This document shows, one piece after another, positions 49,972 through 58,529 of a DNA stretch of 64,000 nucleotides; within the stretch, counting starts at the first letter, position 1; each line of letters starts with the position of its first letter. Source of the stretch: a virus. The DNA lies in the IMG/VR virus record IMGVR_UViG_3300012931_000015, positions 1 through 64,000 of that record; one strand, written 5' to 3'. The position numbers and the translations under genes were made by a program. The notes under the pieces were generated by a model, which was not told the origin of the DNA, did not search any database, and was given only the letters and a program-made list of their open reading frames with translations.

Positions 49972-50997
49972 TTATAATTTATCAACCCATTCATTTCCGT
50001 AAGTAGAGTTCATAAAAGGATTTATATTTGTCCATTTTTCGTTTATAAGTTCCCAGCATTCAAAATGTAAATGCCTTCCCAAAGCCCATTCACCCGTATT
50101 ACTTATTGAAGCTATGACTTGACCTTTTTTTACTTTATCCCCAACACTAACTTGAATATTATCAACATGTCTATATCTTACAAAAAAATATTTTGTTTCC
50201 CCATTTATTTTCATATTAAATTTTAATTCAACAGTATTTCCACCTTTAACATCAAAATAAGCTTTATGAATCTCTCCCTCATAAACAGCGTATACTTGAG
50301 CTTTTTCTGTATTATTAATATCACATGCAGTGTGTAATCCTTCAAATGGGTGGATACAACCAAATTCAAAATTTTTTGATGTTACATAACCTTTTAAAGC
50401 ATCAATTGGATAAATAGTATTTGGTATCCTTAAAATGTAGTTTTTAAGCCCGTGAGGTTTTATTTTATTCTCATAAAAAAATAAAGACAATAAATCTTCG
50501 GGTAATGAATTAATTTCACTTGGATTATCAAAGGCGTTATCTATTGCTTTTTTATAATTATAATCAATAGAAGGAAAACTATTTTTAATATATTTATATA
50601 ATATGTCTACTTTTTCCTTAACTAATGCAATTTCTACTTTTCTATTTTTAGTTTCATAGACTAATTTTTCTTTTGTATATTTTAATTCATAAAAATTTAC
50701 TATATAGCTTGTAAACATTATAAAATAATGAAAAACAAAAAATATTGTAAAAAAAGCCCAGAATACTATAAAATATCTTGTTGGTTTTTCTATACTTTTT
50801 AAATACTCTATTATATTTGTATTTATCTTTTCATAAGTATCATTGATTATTTCTACTATTTTTTTATACTTTTCTAAAATAAAAGGTTTAGTATTATAAA
50901 AAATAAATTTAGATTTTGTTTTTATCTCTAAAATTATTTTTTTTGTATATTTTTTTACTAAATATTTTGTAATTTCCCATATTATTCTTAATAACAT
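49972..50997 (-). CDS. Membrane-anchored M23 peptidase
   Basis: 341 residues; AAGGAT 7 bases before ATG. Basic N-terminus, one span at about 74-101 (YFIVFWAFFTIFFVFHYFIM), helical stalk, then an M23/LytM domain: LHTACD (H222, D226; the usual form is HxGxD) and GRHLHFE (H309, H311), with GDKVKKGQVIASISNTG between. Zn-binding residues are complete, so endopeptidase activity on the host wall is expected. Being anchored rather than secreted, it may act at infection or as a regulated lysis enzyme. Confidence 0.85.
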   Translation of the reverse strand: MLLRIIWEITKYLVKKYTKKIILEIKTKSKFIFYNTKPFILEKYKKIVEIINDTYEKINTNIIEYLKSIEKPTRYFIVFWAFFTIFFVFHYFIMFTSYIVNFYELKYTKEKLVYETKNRKVEIALVKEKVDILYKYIKNSFPSIDYNYKKAIDNAFDNPSEINSLPEDLLSLFFYENKIKPHGLKNYILRIPNTIYPIDALKGYVTSKNFEFGCIHPFEGLHTACDINNTEKAQVYAVYEGEIHKAYFDVKGGNTVELKFNMKINGETKYFFVRYRHVDNIQVSVGDKVKKGQVIASISNTGEWALGRHLHFECWELINEKWTNINPFMNSTYGNEWVDKL

Positions 50998-51006
50998 TAT
51001 TCATCC

Positions 51007-51378
51007 TTAATATATTTTACATAAAATTGTCTGTAGCAATTCATAATTGCTGTTTATCTCACGAATACATTTATTACAATTTTCTTTTGTTGGTTCGAGA
51101 TGATTTTCTCTTACAGTATATACTAAAATTTTTATTGTGTTAAGATAGATTCTTTCTTTTTCAGCATTATTTTCTGTCCAATCATATCCGTCTCTTCCAC
51201 AACAATAGCGATGTATTAATATTTCTTCAGCCTGTATTTTGTTATCTTCTTTAAATAAATCTATATTATTATCTAGGCAATTATTATATCTAAGAAATAT
51301 ATTATATGTTTTATCATCTTCATTCAGAATACAAAACTTATTTTTCATAATAACGTTTCTACTTTTTATTATGTTCAA
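51007..51378 (-). CDS. Unknown cysteine-containing protein
   Basis: 123 residues if started at the TTG at 51378; an ATG at 51348 is an alternative and neither has a good ribosome site. Contains ILIHRYCCGRDGYDWTENNA and ENCNKCIREINSNYELLQ. Follows the signal-peptide gene by 8 bases and precedes the M23 gene by 9, so one unit. No family recognised. Confidence 0.5.
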   Translation of the reverse strand: MNIIKSRNVIMKNKFCILNEDDKTYNIFLRYNNCLDNNIDLFKEDNKIQAEEILIHRYCCGRDGYDWTENNAEKERIYLNTIKILVYTVRENHLEPTKENCNKCIREINSNYELLQTILCKIY

Positions 51379-51386
51379 AATATCAG

Positions 51387-51800
51387 TTATACTTTATCCT
51401 TCATATTTTTTGGTAGTTTGAGTTTTATAATTTCAAGATTTATTTTTTTATAAGAAGAAACCCAAACAGGATATACTAACAAAGCTTGATTTTCTATATC
51501 AATATATACTTTTGCATATATGCTATAATTTCCTTTTTCAATTTTATCTTTAAGTTTTAAGTCATTTACTTCTAAATATATAATTTCTTGAATAGGAAAA
51601 ATATTTTTATATAAAAAAACTGTATTCCATACATAAAGAGATTTTTCTTCAACATAAAAAATATCTATGATGGTAAGTTTTGTTTCAAAAGTTTCTATAC
51701 TTTTTCTTGTATCATTTAGAATCTTATTACCGGAGATACAATTTGTTGAAACAAGTATCATAGAGTATAGCAAGATCAAAGCAATCAAAGATTTTTTCAT
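51387..51800 (-). CDS. Small lipoprotein
   Basis: 137 residues; AAGGAT 6 bases before the ATG. Signal peptide with lipobox-like ending (LIALILLYSMILVSTNC, lipidated Cys21). Mature domain beta-rich with a long hydrophobic strand pair (IFYVEEKSLYVWNTVFLYKN, YSIYAKVYIDIENQALLVYP). Upstream of the M23 peptidase in the same unit; an outer spanin-like or wall-linked role is conceivable. Confidence 0.65.
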   Translation of the reverse strand: MKKSLIALILLYSMILVSTNCISGNKILNDTRKSIETFETKLTIIDIFYVEEKSLYVWNTVFLYKNIFPIQEIIYLEVNDLKLKDKIEKGNYSIYAKVYIDIENQALLVYPVWVSSYKKINLEIIKLKLPKNMKDKV

Positions 51801-51856
51801 ATTTTATCCTTATTTTTATAAATTTTTCAAGCTCTCTTAATATTAGTAAAACTAAT

Positions 51857-53923
51857 TTATATATTACAACAATTTAAAATTGAAAACTCTATAAGTTTCT
51901 CATTCCAGTAGTTATATTTGTTAATTTCAAACAAAATATCAAGTATTTTTTTAATTTTTTCAATTTTTGTGTTGATTGCTATGTTTTTTATGAAGGTATT
52001 TTGAGCTTTATTATAATAATTACTGTTTTGTTCCTGATTATTTCTTAAATTATCGATATTTATTTTAAATTTATAAACATCTAAAAACATTGATCTTACT
52101 TCTAGCAATAAACTTTCATTCCATTTCTCATTTAATAAGGTTGTTATATCATTACTTATAATCGCTGTTACAAGCTTTCCTATTGTTTCATTAGAATATA
52201 TTTCAAGTATTTTTGATACTTCCTGTTCTGACCATGCTTCAGCATACACACATTGTTCGAGATAACTTACGGCTTTACGAATACTATGAGTACAGTTTTG
52301 AGCTATTGTAAAAAGTCCTCCGGTTGCGTTTTCAAGATCACAGAATTCAGCGGGGTATCTTACATGTTCTTTTTCAAGAATACTATAAAGGTGTTTAAAG
52401 AGGTCTTCCCATTCAACATCTTTTAGATAGTAAGTCTGTCCTCTGTCTTTTATTGCATCAGGAACTTTTGTTTTATCCATTGAAGTAATAATAAAATAAG
52501 CATTTGGGTTATTATTTTCAAATTGTTCAAGAGCATTTTTAGAAGCTTTATGAGCCATTTCCTGATATTCAGTAATTATATATACTTTGGGTTTTTTAGA
52601 CCAAGTATAAATATTAGCATCATTTTCAAGGTCTCGCATATCATCAACTGTTAGATTGCTTGCATTTTTATTTTTTACTGTATGGCTAAATCTTTCTTCT
52701 AAAACATCTTTACATGAACTACAAGATAAGCAAGGATAACCTGTTATGGTATCTGGTTTATCACAGGTAACAGCCATTGCAATTATACGAGCAATACTAT
52801 CTTTCCCCGAATTTCCAGTTATAAATATTTTATTTTCTCGCCTTAATACAAGCATACCACTATTTACAGTAAAACAATATTCATATCCGTCTGTCGTTTT
52901 ATATTCATTAAATTTAATTTTATTTCTGTTATTACATAATGAGACTAAAATATTTTTACTAATTGATAAATTATAATAGTTTGATTTTCTTATATATATT
53001 TTATTATTAACTTTGTGTTCTTGTCCCTTTCTTTTATCCATAGATATAGTAACACGAAATCCACAAGCAGAAAAAGCAAACTGTATAAAATCTGTGGTTT
53101 CTTTGTCTGTTGTGCAAAAACTACGACTAATTACATTTTTTCTTTGTTGTTCATGCCCGTCCCATTGTAAAATGTTATCACAAATTATTTGTAATTGGTG
53201 CTGATTACAGTCGTACCAGTATTTATCAAATTTTTTTGTTATAATTGAAGCTCTTAAATAAAATCTTGTATATCCGGGCATACTTTTAAATGTTTTTTCT
53301 CTATATTCATAATTCATTTCATTTAGTAGTTTTCTCAAAGCTTCTTTTTTTCTGTCTTTTTTTAAATTAAAATAGCATATATTTGAGTTTTTCGTAAAAG
53401 CAGAATCACAAATAACAGCACACATCAGTTTTATTTCATTATCAGTTAAATTTATACCTTTACCATTATATTTAAAAGTAGTAATAAACCTGCCATGAAA
53501 ACCGCTTGCATTCTTTTCATGTTCTTCTTTTATATCTTTAAGAGTTTTTGAAAGTAATTTATCAGTTGAATTAATATAAAATACATTGTGGCTTTCACTT
53601 AAACACTGATCTAATCTAACATTTTTAAAATGCCATAAATAATCACATTTATTTTTTATATAATTTATTGGTTTAATTAATGTTGTAGACCCATCTTTAT
53701 TATATTGTAATACTAAATCATTTTCATTGTATTCTGAAATTTTTTTCCAACCATAGCCATTAAAGAATTCAGTATCTGCGTCAACACAGCCCGACCCCCC
53801 TAACAATCCTATCGTTTGAGGTATATTTTTTTCTGCAAATCTTTTTTTAAATGTTTTAACAACATGTTGTTGACCAACTATTTCATCGAGAGTTGGGGGG
53901 CGATATTTTTTATACCATTCCAT
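51857..53923 (-). CDS. dnaX: DnaX-like clamp-loader subunit containing an intein
   Basis: 688 residues precursor; the spliced product would be 362. N-extein WYKKYRPPTLDEIVGQQHVV is the universal DnaX opening. The C-extein has SGKDSIARII, the zinc module (C-x(10)-CLSCSSC), DMRDLENDANIYTWSKKPKV, ALEQFENNNPNAYFIITS and later helices. Key ATPase residues are altered: P-loop reads GGSGSGKDS, Walker B is YIITEYQ rather than IIDE, and the SRC finger reads DRG. It may thus be a delta-prime-like inactive subunit or a structural clamp-loader part. AAGGAT 9 bases before ATG; promoter at 53960. Confidence 0.88.
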   Translation of the reverse strand: MEWYKKYRPPTLDEIVGQQHVVKTFKKRFAEKNIPQTIGLLGGSGCVDADTEFFNGYGWKKISEYNENDLVLQYNKDGSTTLIKPINYIKNKCDYLWHFKNVRLDQCLSESHNVFYINSTDKLLSKTLKDIKEEHEKNASGFHGRFITTFKYNGKGINLTDNEIKLMCAVICDSAFTKNSNICYFNLKKDRKKEALRKLLNEMNYEYREKTFKSMPGYTRFYLRASIITKKFDKYWYDCNQHQLQIICDNILQWDGHEQQRKNVISRSFCTTDKETTDFIQFAFSACGFRVTISMDKRKGQEHKVNNKIYIRKSNYYNLSISKNILVSLCNNRNKIKFNEYKTTDGYEYCFTVNSGMLVLRRENKIFITGNSGKDSIARIIAMAVTCDKPDTITGYPCLSCSSCKDVLEERFSHTVKNKNASNLTVDDMRDLENDANIYTWSKKPKVYIITEYQEMAHKASKNALEQFENNNPNAYFIITSMDKTKVPDAIKDRGQTYYLKDVEWEDLFKHLYSILEKEHVRYPAEFCDLENATGGLFTIAQNCTHSIRKAVSYLEQCVYAEAWSEQEVSKILEIYSNETIGKLVTAIISNDITTLLNEKWNESLLLEVRSMFLDVYKFKINIDNLRNNQEQNSNYYNKAQNTFIKNIAINTKIEKIKKILDILFEINKYNYWNEKLIEFSILNCCNI
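52811..53788 (-). mobile_element. Intein with LAGLIDADG-type endonuclease remains, at the P-loop
   Basis: Precursor residues 46-371 (326 residues). Block A starts CVDADTEFFNGYGWKKI; the splice block near residue 100 is LDQCLSESHNVFY; the end is LVLRRENKIFITGN with Ser as the first C-extein residue. The middle shows LMCAVICDSAF and FIQFAFSACGF, degenerate LAGLIDADG (DOD) blocks. The insertion point falls exactly inside the Walker A loop (GGSG | SGKDS), a classic intein site. Splicing residues C46, N371 and S372 are intact. Confidence 0.9.
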
Positions 53924-53959
53924 AATGTTTAATTATCCTTGATATTGTTAATATAGGTA

Positions 53960-53988
53960 AAAATATCATGCTATTACTTCGATGTCAA
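53960..53988 (-). promoter_or_regulatory. Promoter of the DnaX-like gene
   Basis: Minus strand TTGACA (53983-53988), 17 bases, TATTTT (53960-53965), 37 bases before the ATG. Shares CTTGACATCGAAG with the other block-bearing promoters. Confidence 0.6.
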
Positions 53989-54074
53989 GAAGAATTTTTT
54001 ATTTTCTTATTTTTGAATCAATAAATATTATAAAGTAAAAGATGTGAATAATGATATAAATATAGTATCAAATT

Positions 54075-55358
54075 TCATAGACAATTATTCTTGCCTATCT
54101 TATTTGTAAACGCTTCATAGAATATGCCCTTTGGATCATAAATGATTTTCTTTGGTCTTATTTCTTCTCCACGTTTGTACTCGGAATACTCTTCCGATAA
54201 ATTATTTTCAAAAAGAAAATTATTTTTTAGATTAAAACTTGCATTTAAATCTCTATCAATTTCTAATCCGCAATCACACTTATAAATTCTATCAGATAGT
54301 TTTAAGTCTTTTTTAATTTGTCCACATTTTGAGCAAAGTTTTGAAGACGGAAAAAATCTATTAACTTTGTGAATAGTTGTTCCATATTCTTTTGCTTTTT
54401 GTTCAAGCTTCATTAAAAAAGAATACCAATTAGAATTTTGAATTGATTTTGCAAGTTTTTTATTTTTTATCATTCCACTAATATTTAAATTTTCTAAACT
54501 TATAACTTGATTTTCGTTACAAAGTTTATTTGCTAAATGCCAATGGAAATGATTAATAAAATTTGTTCTATATTCAAATAATTTTGCTAATTTTAATCTA
54601 CATTTTTCCTGTCTTTTTGAATTTTCAATTTTATTTTTTTTATTTGTTGAAAATTTTCTTGATAAGTGTTTTTGTTGTTTTTTAATTTTATTTTCTATAA
54701 CTTTTAATTCATTTTTTATTCCTGTAATTTGTTCTTCATTACTACAAGTAACAAATTCTTTTAATCCAAAATCAATTCCTAAAATATTATTTGATTTTCT
54801 TATTTTTATAGAATTTTTTTCCAATTCTACTAAAATTGAAGCAAAAAACTTTCCTGTTTTTGTGTATTCAATAGTTACTGATTTCATTTTTCCTTTAAAA
54901 TTTTTATCTAATCCTTTAAATTTTATCCATCCTAGTTTTAAGAGTTTTAATTTGTTTTTTTCTAAATCTATTTCTATTGATTTTTCTCCTACTTGTGGTT
55001 CTCTGTAACTATTTTTACTTTTCTTTTTAGATTTAAATTTAGGAAAACCAACATTCTTATTTTTCTTTTTCAAATTCTTAAAAAAATTCTGATAAGCAGT
55101 ATCTAAATTTCCTCTTGCTTGTTGTAAAGCTCTTGAAGAGCCTAACTTTAAAAATTCAAATTCTTCTTTATATTCTTTTTCAGTTTTATATTTATATTTT
55201 TTTAATTCTTCTTTATTTTCTTTTAATTTTTTATAAACTTGTATTTTTTCATTTAATATTTGATTATATAAAAATCTACAGTTTCCAATTGTTTGTAAAA
55301 TTGTTTTTTGTTGAGTTTTATTTGGATATAATCTTACTTTAAATGTTTTATTATACAT
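54075..55358 (-). CDS. tnpB: TnpB RNA-guided nuclease (solo)
   Basis: 427 residues; AAGGAA 6 bases before the ATG. RuvC-I D196 (LGIDFGLK), RuvC-II E289 (VISLENLN), zinc ribbon CSKC/CDCG, RuvC-III D370 (DRDLNAS). N-terminal HTH/wedge region FKVRLYPNKTQQKTI is the IS605 OrfB type. No tnpA accompanies it and I see no right-end hairpin after the stop. Residues 334-374 are almost identical to the TnpB at 14206 while the rest is different, which suggests a past recombination. TACTAATA box at 55393. Confidence 0.95.
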   Translation of the reverse strand: MYNKTFKVRLYPNKTQQKTILQTIGNCRFLYNQILNEKIQVYKKLKENKEELKKYKYKTEKEYKEEFEFLKLGSSRALQQARGNLDTAYQNFFKNLKKKNKNVGFPKFKSKKKSKNSYREPQVGEKSIEIDLEKNKLKLLKLGWIKFKGLDKNFKGKMKSVTIEYTKTGKFFASILVELEKNSIKIRKSNNILGIDFGLKEFVTCSNEEQITGIKNELKVIENKIKKQQKHLSRKFSTNKKNKIENSKRQEKCRLKLAKLFEYRTNFINHFHWHLANKLCNENQVISLENLNISGMIKNKKLAKSIQNSNWYSFLMKLEQKAKEYGTTIHKVNRFFPSSKLCSKCGQIKKDLKLSDRIYKCDCGLEIDRDLNASFNLKNNFLFENNLSEEYSEYKRGEEIRPKKIIYDPKGIFYEAFTNKIGKNNCL

Positions 55359-55373
55359 TTATTTCCTTAAATT

Positions 55374-55390
55374 AAGTATATAATATACTT
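55374..55390. repeat. Palindrome upstream of the solo tnpB
   Basis: AAGTATAT-A-ATATACTT, perfect 8-bp arms, 16 bases above the tnpB start; a possible left-end hairpin or operator. Confidence 0.4.
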
Positions 55391-55455
55391 ATTATTAGTA
55401 TATTATATTTTAATATAATCTATAAATTTAATGTGTTAATATTTTTGTGTGTTTT

Positions 55456-56010
55456 TTATATATAAAGTTCGGGTGTTTTTGTGCAAACTCCATAAAAGTT
55501 TTTAATTTTATCTTTAGGATAAGTTGTATTTTTAAAGCTGTGAAGTTCAGGGGATGCTACTATTATTTTATATTGATCTGATAAATAAACATAGTTTAAA
55601 TGATTAAATTGCTTCCAGTTGAAATAGTCCAACCAAATGTATTTTGCTTTATCAAATAGTTTGTTCTCATATTCTGATAATCTAAATGCTGTAAATTCAG
55701 GGCAAATTTCAAGATAATCGGTTATAAGATCAGGTACAGCCATATCAAAAAAGTAAAACTCTTTTATAGTTTTCATGTAATATCTTTTTAATAATTTGAT
55801 GAGAGGTTTACATAACCCTGATTGCTTAATATTTATTGCAAGTCTATGACCATTACAAGCTTTGAGATAATCTTCAAAATAACAAGTATGAGCATTATGA
55901 TTATGCCCTAAGATGAGTTCGCCCTTGCCCGAAGCTTTTATGTCAATTTCGACTTCTTTATATTTTTTTAAATCTTCTATATCATTACAACGATGTTTAA
56001 AGGTTATCAT
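55456..56010 (-). CDS. GDPD-like phosphodiesterase-fold protein of a sugar cluster
   Basis: 184 residues; GAGGAA 7 bases before ATG. VEIDIKASGKGELILGHNHN, then RLAINIKQSGLCKPLIKLLK and FYFFDMAVPDLI follow the TIM-barrel strand pattern of glycerophosphodiester phosphodiesterase relatives found in surface-polysaccharide loci (E-x-D, GH, N-I-K, FD-M). The usual HR...N catalytic start may be the HR at residues 6-7. Stands last in the sugar operon. Confidence 0.6.
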   Translation of the reverse strand: MITFKHRCNDIEDLKKYKEVEIDIKASGKGELILGHNHNAHTCYFEDYLKACNGHRLAINIKQSGLCKPLIKLLKRYYMKTIKEFYFFDMAVPDLITDYLEICPEFTAFRLSEYENKLFDKAKYIWLDYFNWKQFNHLNYVYLSDQYKIIVASPELHSFKNTTYPKDKIKNFYGVCTKTPELYI

Positions 56011-56012
56011 TT

Positions 56013-56339
56013 TTATTCCTCAATATACTTATCATTTATACAACTTGGTATTTTTAAAACTACCGTTATAACATTATTAGATAAAGCTTTAAAGTTAGTA
56101 GCTTCATTTCTACCAATAATTATTATATCACCTTTTGTATAAATATTATCATTCATTTGTACTTTACCTTGAGCTATGATTGTATATTCAATAGATTTTT
56201 TGTGGTGGTGCTTTTTATCATAATCATTCTTTTTATAATATTTTATTGCTAATTCAAAATTTTCTGTTTTAATTAATGAAGGGAAAAAGCTCCCACAAAT
56301 CCATCCGAGCTTAAAATTTTTTAATTTATATACTTGCAT
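56013..56339 (-). CDS. Cupin-fold protein
   Basis: 108 residues. YDKKHHHKKSIEYTIIAQGK gives the H-x-H...E cupin motif 1, and GDIIIIGRNEATNFKAL motif 2 (with Asn for the usual His). Small single-domain cupins in sugar clusters are often isomerases or sensors. No ribosome site; its start follows the glycosyltransferase stop by one base. Confidence 0.65.
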   Translation of the reverse strand: MQVYKLKNFKLGWICGSFFPSLIKTENFELAIKYYKKNDYDKKHHHKKSIEYTIIAQGKVQMNDNIYTKGDIIIIGRNEATNFKALSNNVITVVLKIPSCINDKYIEE

Positions 56340-56340
56340 T

Positions 56341-57156
56341 TTATATTAAATCTTCTTTTTTAGCATTACATCCAACATCACATAACCAGTAAGCATAACT
56401 ATCTTTACTTACAGCATTTGGGATAGAATCATAAATAACTTTGTACCATTTTTCACCATATTTTTCTATTAAACCTTTTAGCATATTTTCTCGACTCACA
56501 TCAAATTGATTTGCTAAGGTTTTAAAACTACTATCTTTCCCTGTTTTTGTTGTAGTTCCAGCATCATGTTTTACTCCAACCTCATTACTTACATAAATTT
56601 TTAAATTGTTATCATAAAGTGTTTTTGTAAGACTGTAGTCAATCCCCCATCCATAGTAAAACCTTGAATCCAGTAAATCTAAATCTATTGCCTTTCTTGA
56701 AAGTAAAGGACATACTATTTCACAAAAACTTTCAGCACGAGCTTTTTTTCCATCAAGTTTTTTATGCAAATAAGGGCTAGGTGAATTTTCTATGAAGGGG
56801 TGAATCTCTCCACAATCAGAATTGTTATTCATAAACTTAACCATAGGACTTAGTGTGTCAATATCGTAATGCAGTGTATCATTGACGCAAATCCAAAAAT
56901 TGTTATAATGTATATTAAATATTTTCTCTCGTTGCTTCATGTAAAAAATACCCAAATTAAAACCATTAGTCATACGAATTCCATCAGGAGCTATAAGAGC
57001 AGGATAATCAGTTACTATTTCGTTTGGTTTACTTCCGGTCTCTACAACAAGTAAGTCATACTCTGTTTTAGTATATTTTTGTATTTGATTACAGAGTTTA
57101 GTTGTAATAGCTTTGTTGTTATGGCTAACAATTATTATTGCGGTTTTGTTTATCAT
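56341..57156 (-). CDS. Family 2-like glycosyltransferase
   Basis: 271 residues. AIIIVSHNNKAITTKLCNQI is the nucleotide-sugar-binding Rossmann start; LLVVETGSKPNE, RMTNGFNLGIFYMKQREKIF and FWICVNDTLHYDID (in place of a DxD) match GT-A glycosyltransferases. C-terminal FYYGWGIDYSLTKTLYDN resembles the W-G-x-D acceptor site. Starts in an ATGA overlap with the gene upstream. Would add a sugar to a glycan, virion protein or DNA base; target not known. Confidence 0.75.
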   Translation of the reverse strand: MINKTAIIIVSHNNKAITTKLCNQIQKYTKTEYDLLVVETGSKPNEIVTDYPALIAPDGIRMTNGFNLGIFYMKQREKIFNIHYNNFWICVNDTLHYDIDTLSPMVKFMNNNSDCGEIHPFIENSPSPYLHKKLDGKKARAESFCEIVCPLLSRKAIDLDLLDSRFYYGWGIDYSLTKTLYDNNLKIYVSNEVGVKHDAGTTTKTGKDSSFKTLANQFDVSRENMLKGLIEKYGEKWYKVIYDSIPNAVSKDSYAYWLCDVGCNAKKEDLI

Positions 57157-57353
57157 TTTGTTATATAGTTTTTAATTTTTTGTTGTATTTTATAAGTCCA
57201 TTGACTAAATGCTATTTTATTAAATCTAATTTTAATTTTATTAATTTGTTTTTCAATAATTATTTGTAAACCACAAATCATAACCCATTTTTTATTTAGA
57301 CTGTTAATGTAGCAGAAAGGAGATAACATGCTTCCATATACTTGTTTTTTCAT
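57153..57353 (-). CDS. Unknown 66-residue basic protein
   Basis: AAAGGAT 11 bases before ATG; overlaps the glycosyltransferase start by four bases and begins one base after the nucleotidyltransferase stop, so it is clearly part of the operon. Lys/Ile-rich (IIIEKQINKIKIRFNKIAFS) with a short Cys-containing start. No family recognised; it could be a membrane-surface helper of the transferases. Confidence 0.6.
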   Translation of the reverse strand: MKKQVYGSMLSPFCYINSLNKKWVMICGLQIIIEKQINKIKIRFNKIAFSQWTYKIQQKIKNYITK

Positions 57354-58142
57354 TTATTTTTTATCCTTTATTATTCTATTTTTTCTTTTTTCCATTTTTT
57401 CTATAAATATTTTCAGGTCTTCGGGAGTTCCTAACCCGTTAGCACACTGTGTTGGGATAGGGTAGTTTAATACCTTCATACATAATTGATTTATTCCTAT
57501 ATTAAAAACAGGAGCAACATAATATTCTCCATTACTCATAAGACCTTTATTAATAATTTCATCTGCACAAAAAATAAAATCAGAACTTTTTTTAAAATAA
57601 TAAGCACCAATAGTAGCAAATTCACTAATTACTTGTTTTTCTTTTACTTGGTTTATCCATCCTTCTCCATTAACTAATACGTAACTCCATTTTGGGTTTT
57701 GAGAAGCAAAAGTTATAATACAAGCATCAGCATTATTATCTTCTATGGTTTGAATAAAATGTGTTGAATTCCATTCAATATATTGATCGCTATTAATAAT
57801 AAAAATTTCTTTGTCATTAAATTCTTCTATGATCTTTCTTCCCTTCAAGCAAGTACATAATGCACCTGCTGTTAGAGTATCAATTTCAATTATATTACAA
57901 GCAACATTAAATTTATTACAAGTATTAGTTAAATATTGATTTAAACCATATTGTTCATTATGTTCTTTCTGTACTATAAAAACAAAAGTTAGTTTTCTAT
58001 CAGGAATTATCATATTTTCAATAACCCAACCAATCATTGGTTTATCTATTACATCAATTAAAGGTTTAGGCTTTTCATAATTACATTTTTTAAATCTTGA
58101 ACCTGCTCCGGCGCACGGGATTATGACCAACATTTCTTTCAT
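57354..58142 (-). CDS. Sugar-nucleotide (NTP) transferase
   Basis: 262 residues; AAAGGT 12 bases before ATG. PCAGAGSRFKK (9-19) is the G-x-G-x-R signature, followed by YEKPKPLIDVIDKPMIGWVI with the conserved KP-L motif, and FIINSDQYIEW with the metal-binding D. This is the RmlA/GalU-type fold that makes NDP-sugars. Provides the donor for the glycosyltransferases here and substrate for the dehydratase at 58530. Confidence 0.88.
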   Translation of the reverse strand: MKEMLVIIPCAGAGSRFKKCNYEKPKPLIDVIDKPMIGWVIENMIIPDRKLTFVFIVQKEHNEQYGLNQYLTNTCNKFNVACNIIEIDTLTAGALCTCLKGRKIIEEFNDKEIFIINSDQYIEWNSTHFIQTIEDNNADACIITFASQNPKWSYVLVNGEGWINQVKEKQVISEFATIGAYYFKKSSDFIFCADEIINKGLMSNGEYYVAPVFNIGINQLCMKVLNYPIPTQCANGLGTPEDLKIFIEKMEKRKNRIIKDKK

Positions 58143-58146
58143 ATTT

Positions 58147-58458
58147 TTATTTTACCTTTTTATTTGCAATTTTTTTAGTTTTCTTTTTTACTGTTTTTTT
58201 CTTAGGGGGAAAGTCATCATAAGGAAATATGTCATAACCTAAAACAACAACCCAAAAACTTTTAAACTTTTTTAAACTAAAAATAGTATAATCTGTTTCT
58301 TCAAGTTTATTGTATAAATGAATATATTCTTTATTGCTCTTGAACTTGACATAACACATTTGAATAAAAGAATCATCGTCAATGAATTGCTCAAAGGCTT
58401 GAACTTCATCAACAATATCTGATACATAATTTAATAAGTTTCCCTGCGACACTATCAT
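58147..58458 (-). CDS. Unknown 103-residue protein with Lys-rich tail
   Basis: AAGGAA 12 bases before ATG, directly under the promoter at 58500. VDEVQAFEQFIDDDSFIQMC, YTIFSLKKFKSFWVVVLGYD, then a tail of KKK repeats (KKKTVKKKTKKIANKKVK). No family recognised. The basic tail suggests binding to nucleic acid or membrane. Confidence 0.6.
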   Translation of the reverse strand: MIVSQGNLLNYVSDIVDEVQAFEQFIDDDSFIQMCYVKFKSNKEYIHLYNKLEETDYTIFSLKKFKSFWVVVLGYDIFPYDDFPPKKKTVKKKTKKIANKKVK

Positions 58459-58499
58459 AACTAATAAATTTTCCTTTTCAATTATAAAGTATTGATGTT

Positions 58500-58528
58500 A
58501 TTTTATAATCAAATCGTTTCTATGTCAA
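58500..58528 (-). promoter_or_regulatory. Promoter of the sugar operon
   Basis: Minus strand TTGACA (58523-58528), 17 bases, TAAAAT (58500-58505). Shares CTTGACATAGAAA with the block. It separates the dehydratase gene (58530) from the rest of the operon. Confidence 0.7.
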
Positions 58529-58529
58529 G

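Noticed and set aside
54000-54074. Right-end hairpin/omegaRNA for the solo TnpB
   Set aside because: No stem of the usual kind is visible after the stop; the element right end is undefined.
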